Source: W2P13-069 sp963590525 (GTDB lineage: Bacteria > Actinomycetota > Coriobacteriia > Coriobacteriales > QAMH01). From it: a stretch of 18,905 nucleotides of DNA. A model generated the notes under the pieces. The model saw nothing but the letters and a program-made list of their open reading frames with translations, did not search any database and was not told the origin of the DNA. The position numbers and the translations under genes were made by a program. This document shows positions 1 to 7,955 of the stretch, piece after piece. How positions within the stretch are numbered: position 1 is the stretch's first letter; the number at the start of each line of letters is the position of its first letter. Where the stretch lies: NCBI GenBank assembly GCA_963590525.1, contig CAVAPV010000048.1:1-18905 (forward strand). Direction: 5' to 3'.

Positions 1-365
1 ATCTTCTTGCGCAGATAACGCACGGTCATCACGGGATGGCGCAATAGCATCCTTGGCGCCGCATACGACATCATCGCTCGCACGGCATCGCGCATAGCGC
101 CGTTATAGCAATGAATGGGGCAGTCTTTGCAGTTGCCCTCGTGGTTGTTGGGACAGCGCTGCGTCTTTGCAAGGGCATATTCGATAACCGATGCGCACTC
201 GAGGCACAGTCCGCTAGCTTCAGAACACCCGTCAGTGCCATGGTGGGCGTTGCAGTAGATCTTGCCGATAGCCACAAGCGTCGCTTGGTCTTGCTCAAAC
301 GCCGCATGCCTTGCAGCATCAGTCGCGTTATTGTCGCCGTTGGTGTGATTGTCGTTAGCAGTCAT
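1..365 (-). CDS. YgbA-type nitric-oxide-stimulon protein (PF11756 family), C-terminus cut by window edge
   Basis: The first 121 residues are visible and the frame is open to the left edge. The cysteine pattern is that of the family called 'nitrous oxide-stimulated promoter', whose E. coli member YgbA is in the NsrR nitric-oxide regulon: C38, C54xxC57, C71, C79xxC82 and C86. The blocks EYALAKTQRCP, CKDCPIHCYNGAMRD and YAAPRMLLRHP also fit. The seven cysteines suggest metal or Fe-S binding (inference). The biochemical role is not established. The chosen ATG lies about 13 bases after a GAGAG sequence. An in-frame ATG eleven codons upstream has no visible ribosome site, so the start is uncertain. 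It follows hypD by 99 bases with no terminator in between, so it is probably the last visible gene of the hyp operon. The family assignment comes from remembered motif patterns, not a search. Confidence 0.8.
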   Translation of the reverse strand, partial: MTANDNHTNGDNNATDAARHAAFEQDQATLVAIGKIYCNAHHGTDGCSEASGLCLECASVIEYALAKTQRCPNNHEGNCKDCPIHCYNGAMRDAVRAMMSYAAPRMLLRHPVMTVRYLRKK

Positions 366-464
366 GAAAAAGCAATCTCTCGTCAGAAAAACGCACATCC
401 CATTGCGAGCACTCCATCGTGTGCACCTCGCCGCAAGCACCCGCCGCCACACACCACAGCAGCG

Positions 465-1571
465 TTAGCGCAAGTACTTGTAGAACGCCGCGCAGCTGCC
501 CTCGCTAGAAACCATGCACGGCCCTACGGGATGCTCGGGGCTGCAACCGGTGTTAAACAGCGGACAGTCCTTGGGCGTCATCACACCGCGCAGCACATCC
601 CCGCATCGGCAGCCCTTAAGCTCGATGGTAGGCTCCACCTGCGGCTTGAGTTTGCGGACCGCGTCAAAGGCAGCATACTCCTGCCGCAACGCATAGCCTG
701 AGGCCTCGATCAACCCCAAGCCGCGCCACGTAGCATCGCAGGGTTCGAAGACCTCGTTAATCGCCGCGACGGCAGCAGGGTTTCCCTCGTCGCGCACGCC
801 GCGCGTATAGCCGTTCTCTATCTCTGCGCGGCCGTTGGCAAGCTGGCGCAGCAGCATGGCGATGCCCTGCAGCACGTCCACAGGCTCAAAACCCGTGACA
901 ACGCCGGGCACGCCGTAATCGTCAGCCAAAAAGCGGTACGGCTCGATGCCGATGATGGTGGACACATGCCCCGGCAAGATCAAGGCGTTGAGCTTGACCT
1001 GGCTGTCGTTGACCAAGACAGACAGCGTGTTGGGCATGGTCTTGTGGATGGCGATGACAGAAAAGTTGCCCAGCTGCATATCGCTCGCACGCTTGATGGT
1101 TGCGGCGATGAGCGGCGTGGTGGTCTCAAAGCCCACACCCACGAAAACGACCTCGTTGCCGGGGTTTTCCTGCGCCACCTTGAGGGCGTCAAGCGGGCTG
1201 TAGACGATGCGGATATCGGCGCCGGCCGCCTTTTCTTTGTTGAGGCTGGAAGTGGAGCCAGGAACGCGCGTCATATCGCCAAAAGTCGTGACGATGACAC
1301 CGGGGATGCGGCTTATGGCGATGACGGTGTCGATATCCACGTTGGCGGTAACGCAAACAGGGCAGCCAGGCCCGCTGATGAGGTTGACGCCGGCAGGCAG
1401 GATGTCCCTAAAGCCGTTGCGGGCGATGGTCACAGTATGCGTGCCGCAGACCTCCATGAGGTTGACCTCGCCGCCGCAGTTGGCAAGCGCCGCAGGGGCA
1501 AGCTCGTTGATGCAAGCGATAAGCTCGCGGCCCAGCTTGGGGTCGCGAAACCCCGACAGATCCAATGTCAT
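465..1571 (-). CDS. hypD: Hydrogenase maturation protein HypD
   Basis: HypD is the iron-sulfur scaffold on which, with HypC, the Fe(CN)2CO unit of NiFe hydrogenases is built in the cytoplasm. The 368 residues match the usual family length. Visible motifs are CGTH at 42-45, GPGCPVC at 67-73 (redox/scaffold cysteines C70 and C73), GFETTTP at 147-153 and GHVSTIIG at 201-208. The C-terminal cysteine-rich segment that holds the [4Fe-4S] cluster has C321, C323, C336, C343, C352 and C360, with the block GPCMVSSEGSC near 350-360. All catalytic cysteines are present. An AGGAG site lies eight bases before the ATG, inside the end of hypC. hypC ends four bases upstream, so the two are cotranscribed and probably translationally coupled. 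hypE, often the next gene, is missing here. Confidence 0.97.
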   Translation of the reverse strand: MTLDLSGFRDPKLGRELIACINELAPAALANCGGEVNLMEVCGTHTVTIARNGFRDILPAGVNLISGPGCPVCVTANVDIDTVIAISRIPGVIVTTFGDMTRVPGSTSSLNKEKAAGADIRIVYSPLDALKVAQENPGNEVVFVGVGFETTTPLIAATIKRASDMQLGNFSVIAIHKTMPNTLSVLVNDSQVKLNALILPGHVSTIIGIEPYRFLADDYGVPGVVTGFEPVDVLQGIAMLLRQLANGRAEIENGYTRGVRDEGNPAAVAAINEVFEPCDATWRGLGLIEASGYALRQEYAAFDAVRKLKPQVEPTIELKGCRCGDVLRGVMTPKDCPLFNTGCSPEHPVGPCMVSSEGSCAAFYKYLR

Positions 1572-1575
1572 GATG

Positions 1576-1839
1576 CTACTCCTGCGCCGCGTATCCCATG
1601 CCGGGATGCTCGTCTGCTATGAGGCCGGGAAACTCCGCGATCAAATCCAGCGTCTCTTTGGCGTACTGCTCGTCGACGACCTCGATGCCGTAACCAGCGT
1701 GCACCAAAACCCAGCTGCCCACCTGCGCCTTGGGCACCAGATCAAGGGCAACGGTGCGCGATACGCCCAAGATGTCAACATCGCCCATGCGCATCTTGGC
1801 GTCGATGCTTTTGATCTGCGCGGGAATTGCCAGACACAT
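1576..1839 (-). CDS. hypC: Hydrogenase maturation chaperone HypC/HybG family
   Basis: HypC is a small chaperone that carries the Fe(CN)2CO moiety with HypD and delivers it to the hydrogenase large-subunit precursor. The 87-residue length is typical. The N-terminus MCLAIPAQI carries the essential cysteine at position 2, which becomes available after Met removal. The following beta-barrel segment includes ALDLVPKAQVGSWVLVHAG and GIEVVDEQYA, as in the family. The ribosome site GGAGGT sits eight bases before the ATG and is encoded by the last codons of hypF (Glu-Val-stop). hypF ends only two bases upstream. Order hypF-hypC-hypD with such tight spacing indicates one operon. Confidence 0.96.
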   Translation of the reverse strand: MCLAIPAQIKSIDAKMRMGDVDILGVSRTVALDLVPKAQVGSWVLVHAGYGIEVVDEQYAKETLDLIAEFPGLIADEHPGMGYAAQE

Positions 1840-1841
1840 TG

Positions 1842-4277
1842 CTATACCTCCATCAAGCGGGCGGCGGCCACAACCGCCTGCCCGTAAGCGATGCAGCCGT
1901 CGTTGGGCGGCAGCTCGCGGTTTTTGTAAACGCCAAAGCCCGCATCGGCAAGGCCCTGCTCAAGCAGGCCCAGCAAAAGACGGTTGGCCATGCAGCCCCC
2001 GCCCAAAGCGACCTTGGTGATGCCGCTTTGGCGCGAGACCTCGCGGCATTTACCGATGATAACCGCTGCAAGGCGTGCATGCAGACCCGATGCGGTAGGC
2101 GGGGCGTCGTCATCTGCAACAAGCAGCCAACGCAAAAGCGCGGCATCGTCGGCCATATGCGGTGCCGGCAACGTGCTGCGGCAAGCAGCAAGCGCCGCAC
2201 CGTCTGCCATAAGCTCACGTGTGGCGCGGGCCTCAAGCAGGCAGGCCGCCTCTCCGTCGTAGCCCGCCTGCTCCACCAGGCCCATAAGCGCAGCCATGCC
2301 GTCAAAGAGACGGCCAGCGCTCGAAGCCATGGGGCAGTTAATGTTCTTGGCGATCATCTGCTCTAGCAAAGCCCGACCCGGCAACGCCTCCAAGAACGCG
2401 GCAAAGCGCGGATCATCTTGCAAGCCGGCAGCATGCAGCAGAGCGAGCGCCACACGACGCGGGTCGCGCACGGCAGCAGCCCCGCCCGGCAAGGCAAAAG
2501 CAGGCAGATGCCAGCAGCGCTCAAAGCTCGCACGCGTGGCCGTCATGACCTCGCAGCCCCAGATCGTGGCATCGGTGCCGTAGCCCGTGCCATCCATCAC
2601 AATGCCGATAACCGGCTCGTCGATGGCATTCTCGCCCATGGCAGCGGCAACATGCGCATGGTGATGCTGCACCTCAAAAAGCGGCAGTCCGCTGTCTTGT
2701 GCAGCAGCACGCGCCCACTTAGAGCTCAGGTACTCCGGATGCATATCGCAGGCAAGCACTGTTGGCTCGAGCCCAAAGAGGCGCCCGTAGCGTTGGCGCG
2801 CCTCATCCCAAGCCTGCCAAGCGCCCGCTGTCTCCAAATCCCCCAGATGCTGCGAGACATACGCGCGACTATCGGACAAAAAGCACAGCGTAGATTTCTG
2901 CTCCGGGCCTGCCGCAAAGATCACGGGTGCAGCAGAGCCAGCAGTAGCAGTAGTTGCAGCAGCGTCGGCAACAGCAGGAGCAGAGCCGTCGCCAGATGGT
3001 GCCGCGACGCCATCGCGCGTTGCATCGGCACCCTGCGCGCAGCCGATAAACAGCGGCGTGGGCGCATAGCCGCGCGCCCTGCGAACCATCTGAGTGCTGC
3101 CACTGGCAAGCACACGCGCTACCGAGTCGTCGTAGCGCGCAACGATGTCGCGGTTGTTGCCCAGATACCAGTCGCAAATATCCCCTATGGTAGATTCAAC
3201 CTGCCCGTCATCTGCGACGATAGGCTCTCCGCTCCTGTTTGCACTCGTCATAACCAAGGGTATATCCACAGCACGAATAAGCAGATGCTGCAGCGGCGTG
3301 GAGGGCAGCATGATACCTATCTCGGGCAGATCGCCCGCCACGTTTGCGGCAAGATGCGCCGCATCCTCATCGCGTGAGCGCATAAGCAAGACGATGGGAT
3401 GCGCGGCAGATTCCAGCAGGGCTTCCTCCTCGCAAGAAACCTCGCAATAGCGCGCAGCATCTGCAGCGGTTTCAACCATCACAGCCAAAGGCTTGGTAGG
3501 GCGATGCTTGCGATCGCGCAGCTTTTGCACAGCTGCGGCGTTGGTGGCATCGCATGCTAGATGCCAGCCACCCAAGCCTTTGACACCCAAGACCTCCCCC
3601 GCTTTGAGACGGCAAGCGGCTTCCTCGATCAAGGCATCGGATTGCTCAAGGTTATGCGCCACACGTTCAAAAGGTGTGGCGCCGCCGCGCAGCATGGGCC
3701 CGCACTCAAAGCAAGCATCGGGTTGAGCATGGTAGCGGCGGTCTGTCTCGCAGGCGTATTCTGCCGCGCAGTCCGGGCACATCTCAAAGGGTGCCATGCT
3801 CGTAAGCGGGCGGTCGTAGGGCAGATCGTTGATGATGGTAAAGCGCGGGCCGCAGTTAGTGCAGTTGACAAAAGGGTAGTGCCAACGGCGGTTTGCAGGG
3901 TCAAAGAGCTCTGCCAAACACTCCGGGCAAGTGGCGATGTCCGGGCTCACCAAAGTGTTGCGGCTGGTATCGGCCACACTGGCGCGAATCTCAAAGCCGC
4001 GAGGCTCACCAGCGGCGTCATCTGGCAGCTCGCCAGACCCCACCACCTCAAGCGAGACGATCACAGCAGCAGGCGGGGCGTCGCTTGCCAGGCGGCGCAC
4101 AAAGCAGTCGAGTATATCGGCGCTGCCCTGTGCGCAGATATCCACCCCGTGCGTGGAGTTGAGCACCCAGCCGCAAACGCCTAGCTCGCGCGCCAAGCGC
4201 GCCACAAAGGGCCTAAAGCCCACGCCCTGCACGATGCCGTTTATGTGGATGTCGATACTCTTTAGCGTCAAGGGCAC
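1842..4277 (-). CDS. hypF: Carbamoyltransferase HypF
   Basis: HypF makes the thiocarboxamide precursor of the cyanide ligands: it adenylates carbamoyl phosphate and transfers the carbamoyl group to HypE. All domains are visible in order. The acylphosphatase domain is at about 8-98 (GIVQGVGFRPFV, catalytic R22 and N40). Two zinc fingers have C117xxC120/C139xxC142 and C167xxC170/C189xxC192. A YrdC-like nucleotide domain is at about 210-400 (SANRSGEP near 345). A Kae1-like carbamoyltransferase domain is at about 455-811 (HHHAHV 538-543, MDGTGYGTD 561-569, GGGCMAN 759-765). The protein is slightly longer than average because of an Ala/Gly/Asp-rich linker at about 413-453. It starts with GTG, directly abutting the TAG of the preceding NYN gene, which implies translational coupling. 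Its partner HypE is not encoded in this window. Confidence 0.97.
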   Translation of the reverse strand: MPLTLKSIDIHINGIVQGVGFRPFVARLARELGVCGWVLNSTHGVDICAQGSADILDCFVRRLASDAPPAAVIVSLEVVGSGELPDDAAGEPRGFEIRASVADTSRNTLVSPDIATCPECLAELFDPANRRWHYPFVNCTNCGPRFTIINDLPYDRPLTSMAPFEMCPDCAAEYACETDRRYHAQPDACFECGPMLRGGATPFERVAHNLEQSDALIEEAACRLKAGEVLGVKGLGGWHLACDATNAAAVQKLRDRKHRPTKPLAVMVETAADAARYCEVSCEEEALLESAAHPIVLLMRSRDEDAAHLAANVAGDLPEIGIMLPSTPLQHLLIRAVDIPLVMTSANRSGEPIVADDGQVESTIGDICDWYLGNNRDIVARYDDSVARVLASGSTQMVRRARGYAPTPLFIGCAQGADATRDGVAAPSGDGSAPAVADAAATTATAGSAAPVIFAAGPEQKSTLCFLSDSRAYVSQHLGDLETAGAWQAWDEARQRYGRLFGLEPTVLACDMHPEYLSSKWARAAAQDSGLPLFEVQHHHAHVAAAMGENAIDEPVIGIVMDGTGYGTDATIWGCEVMTATRASFERCWHLPAFALPGGAAAVRDPRRVALALLHAAGLQDDPRFAAFLEALPGRALLEQMIAKNINCPMASSAGRLFDGMAALMGLVEQAGYDGEAACLLEARATRELMADGAALAACRSTLPAPHMADDAALLRWLLVADDDAPPTASGLHARLAAVIIGKCREVSRQSGITKVALGGGCMANRLLLGLLEQGLADAGFGVYKNRELPPNDGCIAYGQAVVAAARLMEV

Positions 4278-5033
4278 CTACCTACGACGATAGTAGACGC
4301 TGCCGCCGTTGCGGTCGGCATGCTCGCGGCGTACCTCGTACTTCTTGGGAAAATCCTCCAAAAGCTCGATCATCTTGCGATAACCAAAGTTACGCGTGTC
4401 AAAATCGGGCTTGGCGCGCTTGATCCACTGCGTCACCACAGACGTGTTGGTCCAGCCGTCGTCATCGCCATAGCGCTCTGCACCCTGCTTGAGCATGAAG
4501 TGGATCTGACTCAAGCCGTCCAAGCGCTCTTTGCGCGCGGCGCGTTTGTCACCGGCCGCGCTGCCCGCATCTGCATCGGCCGCGTCATCGTCTGATGCCA
4601 CGTCTAGGTTCTCTATGTAGATGAACTCGTCGCAGGCGTTGCGAAACGCCTCGGGCGTCTTCTTCTCGCCCACGCCAAAGACCATCGCGCCGCTTTCCTG
4701 CAGGCGTATGGCAAGCGGCGTGTAGTCGCTGTCACTTGCCACGATGACAAAGGAGTCGTAGGCGTCCTTCATCAAGAGGTCCATGGTATCGATGACAAGC
4801 GCCATGTCGGTCGCGTTCTTGCCCTTGGTGTAGTCAAACTGCTGAACCGCGCGGATGGCCAGGCGCTTGAGCTCTCCCTCCCACTTGCGCAAAGAATCCT
4901 TGCGCCAGTTGCCGTAGGCGCGGCGCACGACGATGCGCCCACGCGTAGAGATCTCGTTGATGATGGCCTCGAGCTTGCCGATCTGCGTGTTATCGGCATC
5001 TATGAGAAGCGCGATGCGCTCCAGGTTCTCCAT
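4278..5033 (-). CDS. NYN-domain protein with C-terminal OST-HTH/LOTUS-like domain
   Basis: This 251-residue protein has an N-terminal NYN (LabA-like, PIN-fold) domain. IALLIDADN at 7-15 carries the first acidic residues, KNATDMALVIDTMDL at 72-86 the next, and ASDSDYTPLA at 99-108 the third acidic cluster, so the metal-dependent RNase centre looks intact. An acidic linker (about 146-160) leads to a basic C-terminal domain (about 168-250) resembling the OST-HTH/LOTUS fold that binds RNA. The likely activity is ribonuclease or RNA binding, but targets are unknown. The ATG is preceded by GGGAG at about 11 bases. The open frame extends 49 codons further upstream, but that stretch is not protein-like and contains the promoter. 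Its stop codon touches the hypF start, making it the first gene of the hyp operon. Confidence 0.85.
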   Translation of the reverse strand: MENLERIALLIDADNTQIGKLEAIINEISTRGRIVVRRAYGNWRKDSLRKWEGELKRLAIRAVQQFDYTKGKNATDMALVIDTMDLLMKDAYDSFVIVASDSDYTPLAIRLQESGAMVFGVGEKKTPEAFRNACDEFIYIENLDVASDDDAADADAGSAAGDKRAARKERLDGLSQIHFMLKQGAERYGDDDGWTNTSVVTQWIKRAKPDFDTRNFGYRKMIELLEDFPKKYEVRREHADRNGGSVYYRRR

Positions 5034-5052
5034 AGTTGGGTTTCTCCCGTCT

Positions 5053-5079
5053 TTGGGGTTGCGTTGCCCCAACATACCA
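5053..5079 (-). promoter_or_regulatory. Putative extended -10 promoter of the NYN-hypFCD operon, with overlapping dyad
   Basis: On the minus strand TGGTATGTT (5079-5071) fits an extended -10 element; no good -35 is visible. Transcription would start near 5064, giving a leader of about 30 bases. A dyad, TTGGGG-N8-CCCCAA (5053-5072), covers the -10 edge and start point. It could be an operator or a 5' hairpin. Confidence 0.4.
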
Positions 5080-5131
5080 CGCGCGCATGACATAACGGTG
5101 GCGGCTTTGCGCCCGCCTGTGACCCGCACGC

Positions 5132-5182
5132 AAATAAGAAACGCGTGCAACCTGCGGCCTTGATGCCCTGCAAGCTGCACGC
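5132..5182 (-). terminator. Intrinsic terminator after the ferredoxin-like gene
   Basis: Arms 5170-5182 and 5143-5155 form a 13-bp stem including two G-T pairs (outer part GCGTGCA/TGCACGC). On the minus strand it is followed by the T-rich run GTTTCTTATTT. It lies about 30 bases beyond the stop at 5214 and separates that gene from the NYN-hyp operon. Confidence 0.75.
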
Positions 5183-5213
5183 GCTGCGCACGTTAATCGT
5201 TATATGGCGCCGC

Positions 5214-6014
5214 CTAGCCCAGGTAGGTACCGTCCAAGTCAAAGGTGACCACACGCAGGGGCACGTCTTTGCCGCAAGAGGCAACGGCAGCGCGCGTCGC
5301 CTGCTCCAAGCCGCCGCAGCAAGGCACGACCATGCGTGCCATCGTCACGCTCTTGACGTCGTTGACTGCCAGGATGTTGGTGAGCTTATCGGTGTAGTCC
5401 ACCATGTCCAGCTTGGGGCAGCCGATAACGCAGACCTTGCCGCGCATGAAGTCGTGATGGAAGTTGCCATAGGCAAACGCCGTGCAATCTGCGGCGACGA
5501 GCAGGTCGCAGCCGTTAAAGTAGCCGGCCATGGGGTTGACGAGCTTGATCTGGATAGGCCAGGTGGAGATCTCGTTGGGAACGGCAACTGGGATGGTGCC
5601 CAGCGGCGCATCTGCAGCAGGCGCAGAGCTTGCAGCAGTGCTTGCGGCAACGGGTTGCTCTGTGCGGGCAAAGGTGCGTGCCGCGCTACCAGGGCAGCCG
5701 CCGCCATGGTGATGGGCGTGAGCTTGAGGCTGGGCAGCAGCTGATTGAGCAGCAGGCTTGTTGGCAGGCTCACGCGCCTCCTTGGCGGCGATGACGGCAG
5801 CCTCGTCGTAATCGGCGGCCTCGCGCTGGATGAAGCGGATGGCATTGGTGGGGCAGGCGGGCAGACAGTCGCCCAAACCGTCGCAGTAGTCGTCGCGCAG
5901 CAGGGTTGCCTTGCCGTCCACGATGCCGATAGCGCCCTCGTGGCAGGCCTCTGCGCACAGGCCGCAGCCGTTGCAGCGCTCTTTGATGATGTCGATGATC
6001 TGACGTATCGCCAA
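5214..6014 (-). CDS. Ferredoxin-like 4Fe-4S dicluster protein of unknown partner
   Basis: This 266-residue protein has an N-terminal ferredoxin module and a C-terminal domain of a family common in strict anaerobes. Cluster I is canonical: C14xxC17xxC20xxxC24. Motif II reads C44DGLGDC50LPAC54P and lacks one cysteine, a variation I recall from relatives. A low-complexity Ala/His linker (about 80-140, HAHHHGGGCPG near 99-109) follows. The conserved C-terminal domain has AADCTAFAYGNFHHDFM at 175-190, IGCPKLDMVDY at 197-207 and the vicinal pair VPCCGGLE at 230-237. A cytoplasmic redox or electron-transfer role is likely; the substrate is unknown. The start is TTG: AGGAGAG lies eight bases upstream and the resulting N-terminus, MAIRQII, fits relatives. 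The frame could extend to ATG 6074, but without such support. It is monocistronic. Confidence 0.82.
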   Translation of the reverse strand: MAIRQIIDIIKERCNGCGLCAEACHEGAIGIVDGKATLLRDDYCDGLGDCLPACPTNAIRFIQREAADYDEAAVIAAKEAREPANKPAAQSAAAQPQAHAHHHGGGCPGSAARTFARTEQPVAASTAASSAPAADAPLGTIPVAVPNEISTWPIQIKLVNPMAGYFNGCDLLVAADCTAFAYGNFHHDFMRGKVCVIGCPKLDMVDYTDKLTNILAVNDVKSVTMARMVVPCCGGLEQATRAAVASCGKDVPLRVVTFDLDGTYLG

Positions 6015-6097
6015 GGCGATCACTCTCCTTATTACCTGCACCGCTTGGCGGCGCATCTCTCCAGCCGGCTGCAACGCCAGCGCTTTGTTCGTGCGCC

Positions 6098-6127
6098 ATT
6101 ATAAGCAGCGTGCGGCAAACGCCGCAA
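6098..6127 (-). promoter_or_regulatory. Promoter of the ferredoxin-like gene, with a dyad in the spacer
   Basis: On the minus strand a perfect TATAAT (6103-6098) is preceded at 18 bp by TTGCGG (6127-6122). Transcription would start near 6091, leaving a leader of about 75 bases. A perfect dyad TGCGGC-N4-GCCGCA (6111-6126) fills the -35 to spacer region, where a repressor or activator could act (inference). Confidence 0.6.
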
Positions 6128-6368
6128 AACGAGCCGGCAACAAAGGGTTTTGCCCTTGGCGCGGCACATGCATCCAACGCTCGCGCACTCCATCCTGCCC
6201 GCCCCGCGCATGCCACCTCTACCCGCCTCACCCGCTACGCGCCCTAAGGTCGCCATGCCACTGCACGCAAGCGCTCAACCGCAGGTTCACCTGCAAACCC
6301 CGGCTTGCATCGGCCCGTTTTCCATTAAGCTCATCTATTGCAACAAACCAGGCTATCTAGGAGGCTTC
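6128..6368. other. Intergenic stretch upstream of the plus-strand membrane-protein gene
   Basis: This is the rest of a divergent intergenic region. It contains a short inverted repeat AAGGG-TTTTG-CCCTT near 6144-6158 and otherwise C-rich sequence. The plus-strand frame remains open from 6150, but the translation is low-complexity and unlike protein, so I do not include it in the gene. I find no convincing plus-strand promoter, though one must exist before 6369. Confidence 0.5.
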
Positions 6369-7916
6369 ATGCCCAAAGACAACAACCCCGCTGCAGCAGC
6401 GCCTTTGCCAAAGCGTATCCGCCATGTGCGCACGCTGGGTATCATCTGCGCCGTGCTCTCCGCCTTGGGCCTTGCGTTCATGGCGTTTTGCACCTTTAGC
6501 GCCTTAACGCTCATCCCCGTAGCACTTGAGGATCCCTCTTTGGGCGGCAGCGTGCAGATCGAAGGCATAGACGCCGGTATGTTGGGCCTGCAAGGTGCCA
6601 CCAACGCCGACCTCATCGGCGTCATCTTGCTCCTTGTGTCCCTGTTTGCCGCTATGGGCGCCTTGATCAGCTTGATGACGTTTTTAGCCAGCATCGGCAT
6701 CATCCGCTCTGTCAAGCGCACCAAGTCACGCACGCGCTGCTTTGCGCTGGGCCTTATCGGCGGCATCCTCTCGATCGCCTCTTTGCGCCTGGTCAGCGGC
6801 GTGCTACTCATCGTGGCGGCCGTCATGATACAGCGCGAGCACGTGGAGCAAGAAGGCGGTGCCAAAGCCTACTATGCCGATGGCAAGCGCCTCGGGTTCA
6901 TGCGCTTTGTGCAGTTTGCGTGCATTGCTGTCATCATCATGGACGCCACGTCGCTTTTGTTTGTCACCAAGTCCAGCAACTACAACGGAGCTTGGTGGAT
7001 CAACTTTGTCATGCTGCTCATGATGGCAGTCACCTACTGGATCATCTGGAACCGTCGCGAGCACGGCTGCGCCATCATCTGCGCGATGGTTGGCGTCTAT
7101 CTTGTCATCAACTTGGTCTACTACATCGCCATCGGCACGTTCTCTCCCGGAGAGTTTGCAATCGACTCGTTTTGGCCCATCGTCATGCTCTTGTACTTTG
7201 GCTTCTCAAAGCAAGCTCGCTACACGCTCAGCCGCCCCTTCAAGCTAGAAACGCGCGCAAACCAGCTCAAAGAGCAAGAGGAGCTCTGGAATCTCAAAAG
7301 CCCGCAGTTTTGGCGCAACCTGTTGCTGTACTTTTGCATCTTTAGCGTCGTGGGCCACTGGATGGAGTGGAGCGTGTGCTGGCTGATCCGCTGGGGCATC
7401 GTTCCGGGCACCTACGACCCCAACTCCGGCATCTGGCATGACATGCTCAACCCGTTCTTTGTCTATGGCGCGGCGTTTGTGGTAATCGGATTGCTGCTGT
7501 TTCCCATCAAGAACAAGCTCGTGCGCGTGTTCAAAGGCAAGATGGCGCCCGCCTTGTTTGTGAGCTTCCTTGTCAACACGCTGTTTTGCGCGGCGATCGA
7601 GCTTGCCATGGGCCTTGTGCTCAACACGCCACCCGATCCCGTGACGGGCAAGCTGCCGCTGTGGGACTACTCCAACATGGCGTTTAACTTCATGGGCCAG
7701 ATCTGCCTGCTCAACACGAGTTTCTTTGGCATCATGGCAACGCTTATGACCTGGATTGTCTACCCCGCACTGGAAAGGGCGTTTTCCAAGATCCCCAAAG
7801 ACGTGATGAGCATCGTCACCGTCGTGGTGGTCGTGTTCTTTGTCTTGGTGGTGTGCATGTACGTCATCAACCTCAACCTCGACGCGCTTACCGGCGGCAT
7901 CGTGACGACCTCGTAA
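6369..7916 (+). CDS. Polytopic membrane protein with C-terminal CmpB-like (PF06541) domain
   Basis: This is a 515-residue integral membrane protein. Hydrophobic segments lie at about 20-50, 80-112, 122-154, 178-199, 208-227, 232-256, 265-278, 316-340, 361-379, 395-420, 440-465 and 480-502, so roughly twelve helices. The C-terminal half matches the family annotated as 'putative ABC-transporter type IV / CmpB': FSVVGHWMEWSVCW near 325-338, the NPFFVYGAA block at 361-369, then the signature LWDYSNMAFNFMGQ at 431-444 followed by LLNTSFFGIMATLMTW. No ATPase is fused to it. The transport label is a family name and function is unknown. The N-terminal half is a separate membrane region I do not recognise. 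The start ATG is supported by AGGAGG five bases upstream; the frame extends further 5' without such support. Confidence 0.8.
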   Translation: MPKDNNPAAAAPLPKRIRHVRTLGIICAVLSALGLAFMAFCTFSALTLIPVALEDPSLGGSVQIEGIDAGMLGLQGATNADLIGVILLLVSLFAAMGALISLMTFLASIGIIRSVKRTKSRTRCFALGLIGGILSIASLRLVSGVLLIVAAVMIQREHVEQEGGAKAYYADGKRLGFMRFVQFACIAVIIMDATSLLFVTKSSNYNGAWWINFVMLLMMAVTYWIIWNRREHGCAIICAMVGVYLVINLVYYIAIGTFSPGEFAIDSFWPIVMLLYFGFSKQARYTLSRPFKLETRANQLKEQEELWNLKSPQFWRNLLLYFCIFSVVGHWMEWSVCWLIRWGIVPGTYDPNSGIWHDMLNPFFVYGAAFVVIGLLLFPIKNKLVRVFKGKMAPALFVSFLVNTLFCAAIELAMGLVLNTPPDPVTGKLPLWDYSNMAFNFMGQICLLNTSFFGIMATLMTWIVYPALERAFSKIPKDVMSIVTVVVVVFFVLVVCMYVINLNLDALTGGIVTTS

Positions 7917-7955
7917 GCGCCAAACGTTTAGGCGATACACACGCATAGCAGCTAG

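Noticed and set aside
5034..5180. 49-codon N-terminal extension of the NYN protein
   Set aside because: The extension contains the putative promoter and the upstream terminator arm, and the internal ATG has a good ribosome site and standard NYN N-terminus.
6150..6368. 73-codon N-terminal extension of the CmpB-like protein
   Set aside because: The translation is Pro/His/Ala-rich and non-membrane; the ATG at 6369 has a strong AGGAGG site.
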